From positions 310,001-374,000 of the forward strand of contig NZ_JAYMFI010000001.1 of assembly GCF_035830635.1 (NCBI RefSeq): DNA of 64,000 nucleotides, in the 5' to 3' direction. A program made the translations under genes and the position numbers. This DNA is from Adlercreutzia shanghongiae. Its GTDB lineage: Bacteria; Actinomycetota; Coriobacteriia; Coriobacteriales; Eggerthellaceae. Positions 1-7,818 of the stretch are shown here, one piece after another. Within the stretch, counting starts at the first letter, position 1. Each line of letters starts with the position of its first letter. The notes beneath the pieces were generated by a model. That model did not search any database. It was not told the origin of the DNA and saw only the letters and a list, made by a program, of their open reading frames with translations.

Positions 1-584
1 TTTGAAGCTGGCTGCCAGCGCCAAGAATTGCACATGACCGCCTGAGGGCCGTAGTCGGCATACACGCGCTTCAGTTCGCCAGCGATCAGATCGAGCGCGT
101 CGTCCCAGCTAACACGCTCCCATTCATCCTTGCCGCGCAACTCGCCATGGGAGTTCTCGCCGCCGCCCGGCTGCCAACTCTTGCGCTTCATGGGGTACTT
201 CAGACGATCGGCATTGTACAGCTGCTGGCGCAGAGAGCGGCCGCGAGGACAGCTTCGTTGCTGAGGGCGACCGTCTGTGTCTTCATGCGTATCATCGGTA
301 GCCTGACGCACGATGACGCCATCCACCAAGTAGCCCCGGTTCACACAGCCGCCGCCGCAGTTCTCATTGCAGCACATCGGCACCCATTGCCCACGCTCTT
401 CCAGAATATCAATGTCAGACGCGACAACATGGGCGCTTCCGCCCTCTCCCGTATCACTCAGTTCGTCGCCGGATTTGCCGTTGGGCGCGCATCCCGCGAT
501 ACCCGCCGCAGCCAAAGCTGCCGCAGCCGCGGCACTGCCCTTCAGGAAATTGCGGCGCCCGACTTTCTTCTCGAGTAATGCCAT
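1..584 (-). CDS. Molybdopterin oxidoreductase catalytic subunit (DmsA-like), N-terminal part only
   Basis: The visible 194 codons are the start of a DMSO-reductase-family catalytic subunit; the rest lies beyond the left edge. A twin-arginine signal (RRNFLKG, residues 10-16) followed by an alanine-rich core and a GCAP lipobox-like end predicts Tat export. Cys72, Cys76, Cys80 and Cys112 form the usual N-terminal 4Fe-4S site, followed by the family stretch LKYPMKRKSWQPGGG and a WERVSWDDAL segment. The start ATG at 584 has a GAGAGGGG ribosome site. It closely resembles the enzyme at 15358-18252, especially around the iron-sulfur site. It is divergent from the NrfD-like gene at 778. The substrate cannot be inferred. 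Confidence 0.93.
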   Translation of the reverse strand, partial: MALLEKKVGRRNFLKGSAAAAAALAAAGIAGCAPNGKSGDELSDTGEGGSAHVVASDIDILEERGQWVPMCCNENCGGGCVNRGYLVDGVIVRQATDDTHEDTDGRPQQRSCPRGRSLRQQLYNADRLKYPMKRKSWQPGGGENSHGELRGKDEWERVSWDDALDLIAGELKRVYADYGPQAVMCNSWRWQPAS

Positions 585-685
585 TTGATTCCCCTCTCGT
601 CTCGCGCAACGCGTGACAGAAATCACGTTACTAGATGCAACGGGCCAAAGGCAACAGCCTAGGATTTGTCCCCTCTTCCCGCTCT

Positions 686-717
686 ACTGATATGCTATAG
701 CGATTCAGTATATCAGT
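686..717. promoter_or_regulatory. Inverted repeat in the divergent promoter region
   Basis: ACTGATAT at 686-693 is matched by its complement ATATCAGT at 710-717, with a second overlapping pair GATTCAG (702-708) and CTGAATC (729-735). They lie midway between the molybdoenzyme (584, minus) and the NrfD-like gene (778, plus). This is a plausible operator for a regulator of both, possibly the GntR protein encoded at 1707; that link is inference. Confidence 0.35.
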
Positions 718-777
718 CAAGAGGTTTTCTGAATCACTTTTGCAATTCAGTGGTTCGCGCGCGAACGCATTTGAGCT

Positions 778-1707
778 ATGATACTTTCAACAAGCGCAGA
801 CGCGCGCCCATCGCATGCGATAGTCGAGGACATGGTCTACGGAACACTGGTCATAGCTTACTTGTTCCTGGGAGGAGCCGCCGGAGGCACCTTCTTGGTC
901 ATGGCCGCCTGGAGTCTCACCCTGCACCGCGCGCTCCCCCATCGCTCTGCGCCAGCGCGCCGTGAATTCCGCATCCTGCGCGGACGCGCCTACGCCGTTG
1001 CGACCGCCGCCCTTGCCGCGGCCATGCTCTGCCTGCTGTGGGATCTCGACTACCCGGAGCGCGCCCTTACGATCTTCACTGCGGCGCGGCCCACCGTGCT
1101 CACCTTCGGAGCCTGCGTCCTCGCGGCGCTTCTTGGCGTCGGCCTGCTTTTGACCCTCGTTAACCTGTTCCACCTCCGCTTCTTCTCGGGACGCGTCAAA
1201 CGCGTCCTCGATTGCCTCTGCGCCCTGCTCGCCATAGCCGTGATGGGGTATACCGGCGTGTTCCTTTACAGCAACGTCGGCATTGCCTTTTGGCACACGT
1301 TCTTCCTTGTGGGGCTGTTTTTCTGTTCTGCCCTCTCATCGGGCCTTTCCGCCGTCCTGCTTGTCGACTACTTCGCCCAAAGCGAGACGAAGCTCCTCCA
1401 CGCCGTAAGACCCTTGCAGAAAGCCCACCTTGCATGCCTCGCCGTCGAGCTCGTCTTCATGGTGGCGTTTACAGGCGCGACCTGGGCAAACCCCTATGCC
1501 GCCTCATCGCTTTCCGCGCTGCTTTCCGAAGCCGTGCTCCCCACGGCGCTTGTCGGCGCTGCAGGACTCGGCATCGTCGTCCCCTTCGCCCTTGAATCCT
1601 ATGCCCTGCTTCGCAAGGAGCAGCGGGCCATTCCCGTTTCGGACTTCGTGTGCCTCATCGGCGCATTTTGTCTTCGTTGGACCGTTATCGTCTGTGGGGT
1701 GCATTAA
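778..1707 (+). CDS. NrfD/PsrC-like polytopic membrane protein
   Basis: A 309-residue hydrophobic protein with about eight membrane segments. The first segment contains YLFLGGAAGGTF, typical of NrfD/PsrC/DmsC-type quinol-interacting membrane subunits, which pass electrons between the quinone pool and a periplasmic iron-sulfur/molybdenum enzyme. It may serve the divergent molybdoenzyme at 1-584, but no ferredoxin subunit gene is seen beside it. The start is uncertain: ATG 778 has no clear ribosome site, and ATG 832 would begin at MVYGTL, nearer to relatives. Its TAA overlaps the ATG of the GntR gene, so the two are translationally linked. Confidence 0.75.
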   Translation: MILSTSADARPSHAIVEDMVYGTLVIAYLFLGGAAGGTFLVMAAWSLTLHRALPHRSAPARREFRILRGRAYAVATAALAAAMLCLLWDLDYPERALTIFTAARPTVLTFGACVLAALLGVGLLLTLVNLFHLRFFSGRVKRVLDCLCALLAIAVMGYTGVFLYSNVGIAFWHTFFLVGLFFCSALSSGLSAVLLVDYFAQSETKLLHAVRPLQKAHLACLAVELVFMVAFTGATWANPYAASSLSALLSEAVLPTALVGAAGLGIVVPFALESYALLRKEQRAIPVSDFVCLIGAFCLRWTVIVCGVH

Positions 1708-2267
1708 TGAGCACAGCTGAACTGACCGATGCCAAATTCGTCGATGTGGAGCCGAACCGAACCGACTCCGTTCGCGAGGCGCCGCCCGAGGGCCGAGAGA
1801 GGCCCCTTGCCGCCGAGACGCCGGCCCCTGTCGGCGATGAGCCCGTCTTCGTCATCGACGAATCGTCGGACCTGCCGCTGTGGGTGCAGCTGCGCAACCG
1901 CCTGGCACACCTCATCCGCACCGGCTACTTCAAGGCCGGCGAGCAGTTGCCGAGCCTGCGGAGCCTGTCGGCCGAGGGGAAGATTAACTACAACACGGTG
2001 ACCAAGGCCTATCGCGACCTGGAAACGAGCGGACTCATCGTATCTGTGCGCGGCCGGGGCATGTACGTGCAGAAGAACGTGACCGTGGACGACTCGCCGG
2101 AAAGCGCCGTGGACGCCATGACCGAGCAGTGCGTGGAAGAGTACCGCGCCCTGGGCCTGAGCTTCCGCGACATCCAGAAGCGCGTCGCCGGCATCGTGCA
2201 GTCCATGGCCGATGCAGCCGCCAGCACCGCCGCCGAGAAGAGGAGCTACTACGATGGCAAGCATTAG
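1707..2267 (+). CDS. GntR-family regulator, YtrA-like
   Basis: A 186-residue protein with an acidic N-terminal tail of about 45 residues and then a GntR winged helix (LPLWVQLRNRLAHLIRTGYF, then LPSLRSLSAEGKINYNTVTK and GRGMYVQ). It has only a short helical tail, as in the YtrA subgroup, which lacks a large ligand domain. ATG 1707 overlaps the preceding stop (TAATG), and its 3' end overlaps the SPFH gene by 14 bases, so all three genes are probably one transcript. YtrA-type repressors usually control the membrane-protein genes they sit with. Confidence 0.85.
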   Translation: MSTAELTDAKFVDVEPNRTDSVREAPPEGRERPLAAETPAPVGDEPVFVIDESSDLPLWVQLRNRLAHLIRTGYFKAGEQLPSLRSLSAEGKINYNTVTKAYRDLETSGLIVSVRGRGMYVQKNVTVDDSPESAVDAMTEQCVEEYRALGLSFRDIQKRVAGIVQSMADAAASTAAEKRSYYDGKH

Positions 2268-3207
2268 GAAGGGCCGCGCCCGCAGGGACACTCCCGCCCA
2301 TCGCGATTTCGACCGCGCCTTCGACCGTCCCGTCATCGAGCGCTACAACTCCCCCAAGACCAAGCACACCGACGAGAACGCGCCCATCGTCTTCTCGGCG
2401 GCGCTCTTCGTGACGACGTTCCTCGTCGTGGGAGCTGCCGGCCTCGTCATAACCGGTAGCATCGACATCTGGATCATCTGCCTCGCCATCGCTTTGGCCG
2501 TGCTCGCCATCTTCGCCGTGCGCATCGCCCCCCACTGGGAGCGCGTGGTCATCCTGCGCTTCGGCAACTACAGCCGTACGGCGGGGCCGGGCCTCTACTT
2601 CACCGTTCCCTTTATCGACCACATTGCCCTGCGAGCCGATCTTCGCATCATGCTCACCGGCTTCGGCGCCGAGGAGACACTCACCGCCGATTTGGTGCCC
2701 ATCAACGTGGACGCCGCCGTGTTCTGGACGGTATGGGACGCGAAAAAGGCCTGTTTGGAGGTGGAGGACTACTACGATTCCGTGGCCATGGCCGCCCAGA
2801 CGGCCCTGCGAGACGCCATCGGGCGCAAGAATGTGGCCGACGTGGCCATGCGACGCGTACAGCTGGACGACGAGCTGCGCCGCGCCATCGAGGAGAAGAC
2901 GAGCACCTGGGGCGTGTCCATCCTGTTCGTGGAGATCCGCGACATCGTCATCCCGAAGGAGCTGCAGGAGTCCATGGCCGCCGAGGCGCGAGCCGAGCGC
3001 GAACGCGACGCGCGGGTGGTGCTGGCCGAGGTGGAGAAGGATATCGCCGCCATGCTGCTGGAGGCCACCGAGCTGTACCACGAAGACGAGATGGCCTTCA
3101 AGCTGCGCCAGATGCACCTGGTGAACGAGTCCATGAAGGAGTCGAAGTCCTCGCTCGTCGTTCCCACCGCCTACGCCGACGGGTTTACGGACATGACGGA
3201 GAAGTAG
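2254..3207 (+). CDS. SPFH/band-7 (stomatin-like) membrane protein
   Basis: A 317-residue protein. The N-terminal 45 residues are basic, then two hydrophobic segments (about 45-68 and 71-92) anchor it. From about 93 there is an SPFH domain (HWERVVILRFGNYSRTAGPG, FTVPFID, VPINVDAAVFW) and an alpha-helical Glu/Ala/Arg-rich tail (AAEARAERERDARVVLAEVE), likely coiled coil. Such proteins form membrane microdomain scaffolds. ATG 2254 has a GAAGAGGAG site and overlaps the GntR gene. Pairing an SPFH protein with its own GntR regulator suggests envelope-stress control, which is inference. Confidence 0.88.
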   Translation: MASIRKGRARRDTPAHRDFDRAFDRPVIERYNSPKTKHTDENAPIVFSAALFVTTFLVVGAAGLVITGSIDIWIICLAIALAVLAIFAVRIAPHWERVVILRFGNYSRTAGPGLYFTVPFIDHIALRADLRIMLTGFGAEETLTADLVPINVDAAVFWTVWDAKKACLEVEDYYDSVAMAAQTALRDAIGRKNVADVAMRRVQLDDELRRAIEEKTSTWGVSILFVEIRDIVIPKELQESMAAEARAERERDARVVLAEVEKDIAAMLLEATELYHEDEMAFKLRQMHLVNESMKESKSSLVVPTAYADGFTDMTEK

Positions 3208-3285
3208 AGCACTTGCATTGCTTCTGCTTTAGCTGAAACGAAATCGTCGGAAGGTGACGTTCCCGCAACTTTGCAGCGAAGCCGC

Positions 3286-3291
3286 TATAAT
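3286..3291 (+). promoter_or_regulatory. -10 promoter element for the DUF3791/DUF3990 locus
   Basis: A consensus TATAAT lies 36 bases before the GTG at 3327. No good -35 hexamer was found at the right distance. It marks a separate promoter for the three-gene locus after the SPFH stop at 3207. Confidence 0.45.
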
Positions 3292-3326
3292 GGGATTGCC
3301 GGAACCGCAACGCCCGAGGAGAGACC

Positions 3327-3551
3327 GTGTCGCCACGACAGTCCGATATCGCCGATATGAAGTGCTGGCTTCTGCGCCTCGCTCAGAAACGTTGGCGCAT
3401 GCCCGCGGCTCACGTCACCCAGCTTTTCAGCGAGGCAAGCGTTTACGACTACGTGACGGAGCTCTACGACTTGCTGCACCTGAGCAGCTACGAGCGTGCC
3501 CTCGATGACGTTGAAACTTACCTCATCGCAAAAGGGTATTCGCTATGCTAG
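3327..3551 (+). CDS. DUF3791-family small protein
   Basis: A 74-residue protein starting at GTG 3327 behind a GAGGAGAG site. It is an all-helical protein of the DUF3791 type (YDYVTELYDLLHLSSYERALDDVETYL). Its stop overlaps the ATG of the DUF3990 gene by seven bases, so the two are co-translated. DUF3791 genes recur next to DUF3990 genes in gut bacteria. The fixed pairing of a small helical protein and a putative transferase resembles an antitoxin/toxin arrangement, but that role is inference. Confidence 0.8.
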   Translation: MSPRQSDIADMKCWLLRLAQKRWRMPAAHVTQLFSEASVYDYVTELYDLLHLSSYERALDDVETYLIAKGYSLC

Positions 3552-4105
3552 CTTTGCGAGACGACCTCATCCTCTACCATGGCAGTTACACTTCCATCGA
3601 CGAGATCGATTTAGAGAAGTGCGCACCGGGCAGGGATTTCGGCCAGGGCTTCTATCTGACGTCGTCCTATGATCAGGCGAGGAACTTCGTGCCCCTATCG
3701 ATCAAAAAGCACCAGGCTGAGAACTTTTCCGATAACTCGGGGGTCGGTTTCATTTCGACCTACCGGATGAAACTTCGCCCGGATCTGAGCATCCACGTAT
3801 TCGCTGAGGCAAACGCTGACTGGCTTCATTTCGTAGCGGCCAACCGCCGTGGCGACCTCTTCCCCGAGCTCGTTGACGGCTACAAAGATTTCGACGTCAT
3901 CGTCGGCAAGATCGCCAACGATCGCACGGCGCGTACGTTGCAGCTCTACGTATCGGGAGCCTTCGGAGAACCAGGAACGCCCGAAGCCGATAACATCGCC
4001 ATAGCCCTGCTCTTGCCGAATCGCCTGGAAGATCAATATTGCTTCTTAACGCCTAGAGCCGTTGAATGCCTTACGCTCGAGGGGAGCGAGCCCTATGGGA
4101 TTTGA
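3545..4105 (+). CDS. DUF3990-family protein, possible ADP-ribosyltransferase fold
   Basis: A 186-residue cytoplasmic protein. The N-terminus has ILYHGSYTSI and then GRDFGQGFYLTSS. The order of an early H-G-S/T strand and a G-F-Y-L-T motif is shared with H-Y-type ADP-ribosyltransferases, to which DUF3990 has been related. The third catalytic residue was not identified. It lies between a DUF3791 gene (overlap 7 bases) and a small third gene (overlap 11 bases), so the three form one unit. If it is a transferase, it may be the toxic partner of the locus; this is inference. Confidence 0.78.
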   Translation: MLALRDDLILYHGSYTSIDEIDLEKCAPGRDFGQGFYLTSSYDQARNFVPLSIKKHQAENFSDNSGVGFISTYRMKLRPDLSIHVFAEANADWLHFVAANRRGDLFPELVDGYKDFDVIVGKIANDRTARTLQLYVSGAFGEPGTPEADNIAIALLLPNRLEDQYCFLTPRAVECLTLEGSEPYGI

Positions 4106-4331
4106 CGAGGAGGCCGTGACCGACGAGCAGCGCGAGGCATGCGCCGTCGTGGTGATGCGAACCATGCTGGAAGACTGGTGCGACGACACCGGCACTCCCT
4201 TCGATGATGCGCTGGATGCCTTCGCCTCGTCGCGCACCTACGAGCTGCTGTTCGACTTCTCCTCGCGCCAATGGGCCGAAGGCCCCGACAACCTCCGTTT
4301 TGTGTGGGAGCAGGAGAGGAAAAGGGGCTAG
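4095..4331 (+). CDS. Small protein, third member of the DUF3791/DUF3990 locus
   Basis: A 78-residue acidic protein starting at ATG 4095 (ribosome site GAGGGGAGC), overlapping the DUF3990 gene by 11 bases. It is predicted helical, with VVVMRTMLEDWCDDTGTPFD and a C-terminal YELLFDFSSRQWAEGPDNL segment. Small proteins with a similar YELL...EGP end often follow DUF3990 genes. The function is unknown; an immunity or adaptor role would fit the context but is not shown by the sequence. Confidence 0.7.
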   Translation: MGFDEEAVTDEQREACAVVVMRTMLEDWCDDTGTPFDDALDAFASSRTYELLFDFSSRQWAEGPDNLRFVWEQERKRG

Positions 4332-4359
4332 CGGGCTACTCGAAGCGACCACATGCCAA

Positions 4360-4947
4360 CTACGCCCTCTCCCCTTCCGCCACCTCAATCTGCCTGATGA
4401 CGCGCGCCGGCACGCCGCCGACGACGGTCATTGCTGGCACATCGCGCGTCACAACAGCGCCGGCGGCCACCACGGCGCCGTCCCCGATGGTAACCCCGGG
4501 CAGCACCGTGGAGTTCGCGCCGATCCACACGTTATCGCCGATGCGGATGGGCGCCGGATCCATGTCGGCGCGGCGAGCCGGATTCAAATCGTGGTTCAGC
4601 GTGGCCAGCACCACGTTGTGCCCGATGTACGCATGGTCCCCAATGTAGATGCCGCCCTGATCCTGGAATTTGCACCCGCTGTTGATGAACACATCACGCC
4701 CGAGGAAGATGTTCTTGCCGCAATCGCTGTTGAAGGGCGGAAACAGGCCGAAACCCTCGGGAACGGGCCGTCCGGTCAGCTCGGCCATGAGCGCGGCCAG
4801 CTCCTCGGGTGTGTGATAGGCGTTGTTCATCTCCATGCAGATGCGAATGGCCTCCTGGCTCACACCGTGCATCATGCGGTGCATCTCCGTCTGCCCCGTC
4901 ACGCGCTCGCCCGCCCGCAGGCGCTCCAGATACTCGTCAAGCTCCAT
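4360..4947 (-). CDS. Maltose/galactoside O-acetyltransferase family
   Basis: A 195-residue protein of the LacA/Maa family, which transfers acetyl from acetyl-CoA to sugars or similar acceptors. The N-terminal helical Mac domain (about 1-50) is followed by left-handed beta-helix hexapeptide repeats (IGDNVWIGANSTVLPGVTIG, VVAAGAVVTRDVP). The catalytic histidine lies in LNHDLNP, and the family end VVGGVPARVIR is present. The start is ATG 4947 with an AAGGGAAT site. It stands alone between the convergent DUF locus and the co-directional hydrolase. Confidence 0.9.
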   Translation of the reverse strand: MELDEYLERLRAGERVTGQTEMHRMMHGVSQEAIRICMEMNNAYHTPEELAALMAELTGRPVPEGFGLFPPFNSDCGKNIFLGRDVFINSGCKFQDQGGIYIGDHAYIGHNVVLATLNHDLNPARRADMDPAPIRIGDNVWIGANSTVLPGVTIGDGAVVAAGAVVTRDVPAMTVVGGVPARVIRQIEVAEGERA

Positions 4948-5015
4948 GCCAATTCCCTTCCAACAAAGCGGGGCGCCCGCAAGACGCCCCGTCCCTCACT
5001 TGCCGCGGCCGCGCC

Positions 5016-5077
5016 TTCGCGCGCTTACGCCAGATACTTCTCCGACACGCCGTCGCGCGCCTACGCCAGATACTTCT
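5016..5077. repeat. Direct duplication at the 3' end of the hydrolase gene
   Basis: Bases 5016-5041 and 5052-5077 match at 24 of 26 positions, a period of 36 bases. The right copy contains the last codons and stop of the hydrolase (KYLA-stop). The left copy repeats them just downstream with its own in-frame stop, as if the gene end had been duplicated by slippage. Confidence 0.75.
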
Positions 5078-6044
5078 GATAGAAATCGACGATGGTGTCC
5101 CAGGGGATGATGTCTACTTGGTCGTACAGGTCGGTGTGGTTGGCGCCCTCCACCACCACGAGCTCCTTGTTCGCGGGGTTCACGCCGTGGGCCAGCTGGT
5201 CGTAGGTGTCCTTTCCGAAGTAGAAGGAGTGGGCCTTGTCGCCGTGCACGATCATGACGGCGTTCTCAATCTCGTCGGCGTACACGTTCGTCGGGAAGTT
5301 CACGAACGACTCGCAGCCGATGGCGGTCCAGCCGTCGTTGGAGTTCAGCGAGCGGGCGTGGTAGCCGCGGGGCGTCTTGTAGTAGGCGTGGTAGCCGCGC
5401 ACGAACTGCGGCGCGTCGTCGGGCAGCGGATCGACCACGCCGCCGGCGCGGGCGTAGTCGCGCGAGGCGTACTCGGCCGTGCGGCGGGCGGCCATGGCGG
5501 CGCGGGCCTCGTTGCGCTTCTCGGCGGAGTCGTCGGCGTCGAAATAGCCGTTGGCGTTCACGCGGCTCATGTTGTACATGGTGGAAGCTACCGTGGCCTT
5601 GATGCGCGGGTCGCACGACGCGGCGCTCACGGCCATGCCGCCCCAGCCGCAGATGCCCAGAATGCCCACGCGCTCGGGATCCACGTCGTCGCGGTTCATA
5701 AGGTAGTCGACCGAGGCCATGAAATCCTCGGTGTTGATGTCGGGCGAGGCCATGTAGCGGGGGCTTCCACCGGATTCGCCGGTGAACGACGGGTCGAAGG
5801 CGATGGTGAGGAAGCCGCGCTCGGCCAGCGTCTGCGCGTACAGGCCCGAGCTCTGCTCCTTCACGGCGCCGAAGGGGCCCGACACCGCGATGGCGGGCAG
5901 CTTGCCGGTCGCCCCCTTCGGCTTGTACACGTCGGCCGCCAGCTCGATGCCGTAGCGGTTGTGGAAGATGATCTTGCCGTGCTCCACCTTGTCGCTTTCG
6001 GGGAACACCTTGTCCCAAATAGGGGTCAGCTCAAGTGCGGTCAT
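5061..6044 (-). CDS. Alpha/beta hydrolase with a cysteine nucleophile elbow
   Basis: A 327-residue soluble alpha/beta hydrolase of the dienelactone-hydrolase/YcjY type. The oxyanion region is VSGPFGAVKEQSSG. The nucleophile elbow reads GICGWGG, so cysteine takes the place of the usual serine, as in dienelactone hydrolases. A late acid (IVHGDKAHS) and histidine (EGANHTDLYD) complete a possible triad. The start is ATG 6044 with an AAGGAG site. It is divergent from the LysR gene at 6192, its likely regulator. The substrate is unknown. Confidence 0.88.
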   Translation of the reverse strand: MTALELTPIWDKVFPESDKVEHGKIIFHNRYGIELAADVYKPKGATGKLPAIAVSGPFGAVKEQSSGLYAQTLAERGFLTIAFDPSFTGESGGSPRYMASPDINTEDFMASVDYLMNRDDVDPERVGILGICGWGGMAVSAASCDPRIKATVASTMYNMSRVNANGYFDADDSAEKRNEARAAMAARRTAEYASRDYARAGGVVDPLPDDAPQFVRGYHAYYKTPRGYHARSLNSNDGWTAIGCESFVNFPTNVYADEIENAVMIVHGDKAHSFYFGKDTYDQLAHGVNPANKELVVVEGANHTDLYDQVDIIPWDTIVDFYQKYLA

Positions 6045-6141
6045 GGAGGCTCCTTCGCTCTTAGGTTCGCGGCGGCCTTCGAATGCGGGCCGCCTTCTGT
6101 TTGCAGCACTCAGTATGCGACGCTCGCTTTCATTCCGCTAA

Positions 6142-6150
6142 TGGTATAAT
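6142..6150 (+). promoter_or_regulatory. Extended -10 promoter for the LysR gene
   Basis: TGGTATAAT gives an extended -10 element (TG, one base, TATAAT) 41 bases before the LysR ATG at 6192. It lies in the 147-base region shared with the divergent hydrolase. Confidence 0.45.
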
Positions 6151-6191
6151 TTCATATCTACTATTCTCTATTCGAATGTTTTGGGGCACCC

Positions 6192-7070
6192 ATGGAACTG
6201 CGCGAACTCAGATCGTTTCTCGTCGTGGCCGAAGAGGAGAACATGACCCGGGCGGCCGAGAAGCTGCACCTCACCCAGCCCACCCTTTCCAAGCAGATCA
6301 AGGCCCTGGAAACGGAGCTGGGCCAGAAGCTGTTCGTGCGCCAGGGCTTCGGCATCGCGCTTACCGAGGAGGGGCGTCTGCTGCGCGAGCGAGCGGAGGG
6401 GCTGGTGGCCATGGCGGACAAGGTGAAGGAGGAGTTCACCGCGCTGGACAACATCACCGGCGGCGTGCTGCACTTCGGCCTGGCCGAGTCCTTCCAGATC
6501 AAGTACCTCGCCCGCGAGATCGCCCGCCTGCGCGAAAGCTGCCCGCAAGTGACCTACCACGTAGACAGCGGCACCACGCGCCAGGTACTGGACAAGCTGG
6601 ACGCCGGCATCATGGACTTCGTGGTGCTGGCCGAGCTGCCCGACCGCACCCGCTACGAGTTCGTGAAGTTCCCCGACCACGAGCGCTGGGGCGTCGTCAT
6701 GGCGAAAAGCGCGGCCCTGGCGAAGAAGAAGGTTGTAACGCCCGCCGACTTGAAGGGGCTGCCGCTGTTCTGCTCCGACCAGTCGTGGGCGCACGACATT
6801 CCCCGCTGGGCGGGCCGCGCCATGAGCGGGCTCACCCGCGAGGCCTCCTTCGGCCTGGCCTACAACGGCGCCATCTTCGCCCGCGAGGGGCTGGGCTACC
6901 TGCTCGCCTTCGACAACATCGTGAACACGGGCCCGGGCAGCGGCCTGGTGTTCCGCCCGCTGGAGCCGCCCCTGCACACCGACCTCTACTTCACCTGGAG
7001 GCGCGGCCGCGCCCTCACCCCCATCGCCGAACGCTTCCGCCGCCAAGTGTGCGAGGCGTTTGGGGGATAG
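6192..7070 (+). CDS. LysR-family regulator
   Basis: A 292-residue LTTR. The N-terminal winged helix (MTRAAEKLHLTQPTLSKQIK, residues about 18-37) is followed by a co-inducer-binding domain of CynR type (GGVLHFGLAESFQIKYLARE, then LGYLLAFDNIV). It is transcribed away from the alpha/beta hydrolase, the classic arrangement for an LTTR and its target, and is followed by the convergent TorD gene. Confidence 0.93.
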   Translation: MELRELRSFLVVAEEENMTRAAEKLHLTQPTLSKQIKALETELGQKLFVRQGFGIALTEEGRLLRERAEGLVAMADKVKEEFTALDNITGGVLHFGLAESFQIKYLAREIARLRESCPQVTYHVDSGTTRQVLDKLDAGIMDFVVLAELPDRTRYEFVKFPDHERWGVVMAKSAALAKKKVVTPADLKGLPLFCSDQSWAHDIPRWAGRAMSGLTREASFGLAYNGAIFAREGLGYLLAFDNIVNTGPGSGLVFRPLEPPLHTDLYFTWRRGRALTPIAERFRRQVCEAFGG

Positions 7071-7098
7071 AGACCACAATAGACCCCCGTCCTACAAA

Positions 7099-7124
7099 GG
7101 GCGACCGCCAAAAGACGATCGCCC
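7099..7124 (-). terminator. Hairpin after the first torD gene
   Basis: GGGCGA (7099-7104) pairs with TCGCCC (7119-7124); read on the minus strand the stem is followed by TTTGT. It lies just past the TorD stop and is preceded on that strand by TACCCTCCCTCTT, which is also found after the second TorD gene. It ends the operon reading from 11201. Confidence 0.5.
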
Positions 7125-7143
7125 CAAAGAGGGAGGGTATGGT

Positions 7144-7794
7144 TTAGGCCGCCGCTCTCGACAGCGCCCGTTCGTCCAGCCATGATGCGTCAACTTTCAG
7201 AAAGTCGACGAGCGACTCGGCCACCGTTCGATAGAAAGGCGCCTTCTCGCTGCTCAGCTTCTCAGCGAAACACGGTGTCCAACGCAGCGGATGGGCCTTA
7301 ATGAACGACCGGCTCGCCTCCAAAGCCTCGGTACAACGCTCGGCGTCATAGGCTTTGCAGGCGCTAAGAGTCCGACCGGCCAGCTCGGCTAGAAAACCGC
7401 ACTCCAAGGCGATGTGGTCATCGGCCACGGAGGGATACTGCTGGGGAAGGAGCCCTTGGGCGCGATAGGCGTTGCGCACCGTAAGCGTCACCGGCGTGAA
7501 CAGGCCTCCGTCGCTGGACAGCTGCGCCGATTCCCAGGGAGGCGACGGAAGCGCTCCGGGGCCCACGAGCGTTGCGGCGTACTCGCTTGCCAGCTGCTCG
7601 CGGCGCGCTTTGGAACCGCAGGTCTCGCCAAGCAAGCGGGCAAGCTTTGCCCCGTCAGTGCCAGCGATAGCGCAAGCTTCCTCAACAAGTTCCGCATCCA
7701 GCTCGGCCCACCCATCGCTTCGCGGATCGTTGCCCAAAAGGCACTGGAACGTTCGGTACAGGTAGTGGCGTGCCGCCAGCATGTTCTCGCTCAT
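7144..7794 (-). CDS. TorD/DmsD-family chaperone
   Basis: A 216-residue all-helical protein of the TorD family, which binds the Tat signal and apo-form of a molybdoenzyme until the cofactor is inserted. It shows the early YLYRTFQCLLG helix and the central Y-P-S-V-A-D-D-H-I-A-L-E segment typical of the family (P-x-D-H). It is the third gene of an operon with the catalytic (8427-11201) and 4Fe-4S (7819-8412) subunits, 24 bases after the latter, and is presumably dedicated to that enzyme. Confidence 0.9.
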   Translation of the reverse strand: MSENMLAARHYLYRTFQCLLGNDPRSDGWAELDAELVEEACAIAGTDGAKLARLLGETCGSKARREQLASEYAATLVGPGALPSPPWESAQLSSDGGLFTPVTLTVRNAYRAQGLLPQQYPSVADDHIALECGFLAELAGRTLSACKAYDAERCTEALEASRSFIKAHPLRWTPCFAEKLSSEKAPFYRTVAESLVDFLKVDASWLDERALSRAAA

Positions 7795-7818
7795 CGCAAT
7801 CCCCTTCCCCAGCGTTTC

